From positions 2,108,001 through 2,172,000 of the forward strand of contig NZ_JAZDDH010000001.1 of the NCBI RefSeq assembly GCF_037081715.1: DNA of 64,000 nt. Direction: 5' to 3'. Source of the DNA: Halalkalicoccus sp. CG83 (GTDB lineage: Archaea > Halobacteriota > Halobacteria > Halobacteriales > Halalkalicoccaceae). Below, piece by piece: positions 62,033-64,000 of the stretch. Position numbers and translations under genes: made by a program. The notes under the pieces are model-generated. The model did no database searches. It saw only the letters and a list, made by a program, of their open reading frames with translations, and was not told the DNA's origin. Each line of letters begins with the position of its first letter. Within the stretch, counting starts at the first letter, position 1.

Positions 62033-63007
62033 ATGAACGTCCTCGTTACGGGCGGCTGTGGCTACGTCGGAAGCGCCCTCCTCCCACACCTGCAGGCGTC
62101 CGAGGAGGTCGATCGGCTCATCGTCCTCGATGACCTCTCTACCGGCACTCCGCGAAACCTCTTCGGCCTCGACGTCGCCGACGGGTTCGCCTTCCGATCG
62201 GGCGACGTCCGCAACTACGGCGACGTGGAGAACGCGGTCCGCGATGCGGACGCCGTGATCCACCTCGCGGCGATCACCGGCGCGGCGAGCACGCACGACC
62301 GGCCCGAGGAGACCCGCGCGGTCAACTACGAGGGGACGAAGAACGTCCTCACGGCCGCCGAGAAGTTCGGCATCGGAAACGTCGTCTTCGCCTCCTCCTG
62401 TAACAGCTACGGGCGCGCCGCGAGCGAGGACATCGACGAGAGCGTCGAGCCGGCGCCGATCAACCCCTACGCGGAGACGAAACACGACTCCGAGTCGCTG
62501 CTGCGCGAGTTCGTCTCCTCGACCGGCGCCGACGCGACGGCGCTGCGGATGAGCACGAACTACGGGCTCGCTCCCGGGATCCGATTCAACCTCGTGGTCA
62601 ACCACTTCGTCTTCCGTGCGCTGACGGGACGCCCGCTCACCGTCTACGGCGACGGCAGCAACTGGCGCCCGTTCATCCACGTCAGGGACGCCGCACGCGC
62701 GTTCGCCCACGCCGCGCTCTCGCCGGAGCGGTGGTCACACCTCGTCTACAACGTCGGTTCGAACGACGAGAACTACCGCATCGCCGAGGTCGCACGCGTG
62801 GTCCGCGACGAGATCGACGCCGACCTCGACGTCACCTACCTCCAGGACGAACACCCCGGTCCGTCGTACCACATCAACTTCGATCGGCTGGCCGAGACGG
62901 GGTTCGAGACGCGATACACCCTCCCGAGGGGGGTTCGCGAACTGGCGGAGGCGTTCTCCGAGAGCCGGAAGGGAACGCTCGAGGGGAAGGGGATGATCGA
63001 GCCATGA
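62033..63007 (+). CDS. NAD-dependent nucleotide-sugar epimerase/dehydratase (SDR)
   Basis: The 324-residue extended SDR has VLVTGGCGYVGSALLPHLQA, VIHLAAITGAASTHDRPEE, ASSCNSYGRAASED and the catalytic YAETK (NPYAETKHDSE). YGDGSNWRPFIHVRDAARAF is the sugar-nucleotide end. It follows the SQD1-like gene by 3 nt and overlaps the next SDR by 4 nt. Product sugar unknown. Confidence 0.87.
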   Translation: MNVLVTGGCGYVGSALLPHLQASEEVDRLIVLDDLSTGTPRNLFGLDVADGFAFRSGDVRNYGDVENAVRDADAVIHLAAITGAASTHDRPEETRAVNYEGTKNVLTAAEKFGIGNVVFASSCNSYGRAASEDIDESVEPAPINPYAETKHDSESLLREFVSSTGADATALRMSTNYGLAPGIRFNLVVNHFVFRALTGRPLTVYGDGSNWRPFIHVRDAARAFAHAALSPERWSHLVYNVGSNDENYRIAEVARVVRDEIDADLDVTYLQDEHPGPSYHINFDRLAETGFETRYTLPRGVRELAEAFSESRKGTLEGKGMIEP

Positions 63008-63996
63008 GCGAGGCCTCGACCGACGAGACGACGCGACCGACCGTCGCCGTCACGGGTGCGGCGGGCTACATCGGAAGCCGCGTCGTCACCCGCCTCCGAG
63101 AGGTCCACCCGGACTGGGAGGTCCGCACGTTCGACAACTTCTACAAGGACGGACTCCGCACGCTCGACGGCCAACCCGTGACGTATCTCGACGTCCGGGA
63201 CCGGTCGCAGTTGGAGGCCGCCCTCGAGGGGACCGACGTCGTCCTCCACCTGGCGGCGGTGAGCGGCGTGGACGACTGCGACGAGAACGCCGACCTGGCC
63301 TACGAGACGAACGTCGTCGGGACGAGCAACGTCGCGTGGTTCTGCCGCAAGAGCGGCGCGGGCCTCGTCTTCCCCTACAGCATGGCGGTCATCGGCACTC
63401 CCGAGTCGTTCCCGATCACGGTCGACGCCAAGCGCGAACCGCTCAACTGGTACGGACGGACGAAGCTCGCGAGCGAGCGCGACATCGAGACGTTCGCCGA
63501 CGGCGCCTTCCCCGCCCACCTCTACATGAAGTCGAACCTCTACGGCGAACACGTCACCGAGGGTCGGCACGTCTCGAAGGGGACGGTGATCAACTTCTTC
63601 GTCGAGCGGGCGCTCGCTGGCGAGCCCCTCACGGTGTACGAGCCCGGAACCCAGTCGCGGAACTACGTCCACGTCAAGGACATCGCGGAGGCGTACGTCC
63701 ATAGCGTCGAGCGGCTGCTCGAGCAGCGCGAGGCCGGCGAGACGGGGACCTGGAAGTACGAGCTCGCGAGCGATCAGGAGATGAGCGTCCGACGGGTGGC
63801 GGAGCTCGTCCGCGACGTCGCCACGGAGGAGCTGGGCGACGCGCCGGAGGTGACGCTGGTCGAGAACCCACGCAGCGACGAGACGCTCGTCGAGGAGTTC
63901 TCCGTCGACACCTCGAAGGCGCGCTCGGAGCTCGGATGGGAGCCGACCCACAGCGTCGAGTCGACCGTTCGGGACCTGCTCCGCGGCGAGGACTGA
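63004..63996 (+). CDS. NAD-dependent nucleotide-sugar epimerase/dehydratase (SDR), third of a set
   Basis: The 330-residue extended SDR has VAVTGAAGYIGSRVVTRLRE, VVLHLAAVSGVDDCDENADL, FPYSMAVIGTPESFPI and NWYGRTKLASERDIE with the Tyr-x3-Lys pair. TQSRNYVHVKDIAEAYVHSV is the nucleotide-sugar end. Complete: stop at 63996, four bases before the window ends. Three consecutive SDRs suggest a multistep path to a rare sugar for the glycan. Confidence 0.87.
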   Translation: MSEASTDETTRPTVAVTGAAGYIGSRVVTRLREVHPDWEVRTFDNFYKDGLRTLDGQPVTYLDVRDRSQLEAALEGTDVVLHLAAVSGVDDCDENADLAYETNVVGTSNVAWFCRKSGAGLVFPYSMAVIGTPESFPITVDAKREPLNWYGRTKLASERDIETFADGAFPAHLYMKSNLYGEHVTEGRHVSKGTVINFFVERALAGEPLTVYEPGTQSRNYVHVKDIAEAYVHSVERLLEQREAGETGTWKYELASDQEMSVRRVAELVRDVATEELGDAPEVTLVENPRSDETLVEEFSVDTSKARSELGWEPTHSVESTVRDLLRGED

Positions 63997-64000
63997 AGCC

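Noticed and set aside
1-64000. tRNA, rRNA, CRISPR array, integrase or complete insertion sequence
   Set aside because: Scanned by eye for T-loop sequences, regular repeats and transposase or integrase motifs; none found. A covariance-model tRNA scan would be decisive.

Overview
The window comes from a haloarchaeon (class Halobacteria). The genes are GC-rich and encode very acidic proteins. Many starts sit about 27-30 nt downstream of an AT-rich TATA-like element with almost no 5' leader. Several families are haloarchaeal hallmarks: a HalX response regulator, GlpR with a complete bacterial-type fructose PTS, an AglJ-like glycosyltransferase, an archaeal TyrRS and a Rad3/XPD-like Fe-S helicase. 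I cannot resolve the genus from sequence alone. I saw no rRNA, tRNA, CRISPR array, integrase or intact insertion sequence.

Layout. 0.2-3.5 kb: peroxiredoxin, a small conserved protein and an XPD-like helicase. 3.5-18.7 kb is a looser, AT-richer accessory stretch with long gaps, microproteins with zinc-binding cysteines, membrane proteins (GT-C-like, MscS, DUF1097), two alpha/beta hydrolases, an LVIVD propeller and several broken or decayed genes (a lipoprotein, a TrkA-C piece, a frameshifted unknown). 18.7-34.6 kb returns to compact chromosome: an enolase-superfamily protein, a flavin reductase/VOC operon divergent from an HxlR regulator, tyrS, MFS, HalX, acyl-CoA dehydrogenase, O-methyltransferase, an M20 amidase overlapping the upstream region of a MutS-like gene, and an alcohol dehydrogenase divergent from an amidohydrolase/DUF59 pair.

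34.9-40.6 kb is a fructose uptake and phosphorylation locus. On the minus strand the order is glpR, pfkB, then ptfC, ptfA, ptsH, ptsI, ptfB. The PTS makes fructose-1-phosphate, PfkB makes fructose-1,6-bisphosphate, and GlpR probably represses the set. 40.9-49.2 kb is the branched-chain amino-acid locus on the minus strand: leuA, then ilvB-ilvN-ilvC-(93-aa protein)-leuC-leuD-leuB. Every junction from ilvB to leuB overlaps by 4 or 8 nt. Upstream of ilvB lies a 28-codon leader ORF whose C-terminal tail is Leu-Ile-Ile-Val-Gly-Val, with a perfect hairpin over its stop codon. A second short ORF overlaps the ilvB start by 4 nt. This looks like an attenuation-like or uORF-based control region and is the most interesting item here.

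49.5-53.9 kb holds assorted genes: a ferritin-like protein, a small conserved protein, an aminotransferase pseudogene, an MFS transporter, a VOC protein and others. 53.9-64 kb is a cell-surface glycan cluster: an AglJ-like dolichyl-phosphate glycosyltransferase, GT2 and GT4 enzymes, methyltransferases, a phosphodiesterase-like protein, a Wzx/AglR-like flippase and three SDR sugar-nucleotide enzymes. The first of these closely matches the motif order of UDP-sulfoquinovose synthase (SQD1/Agl3).
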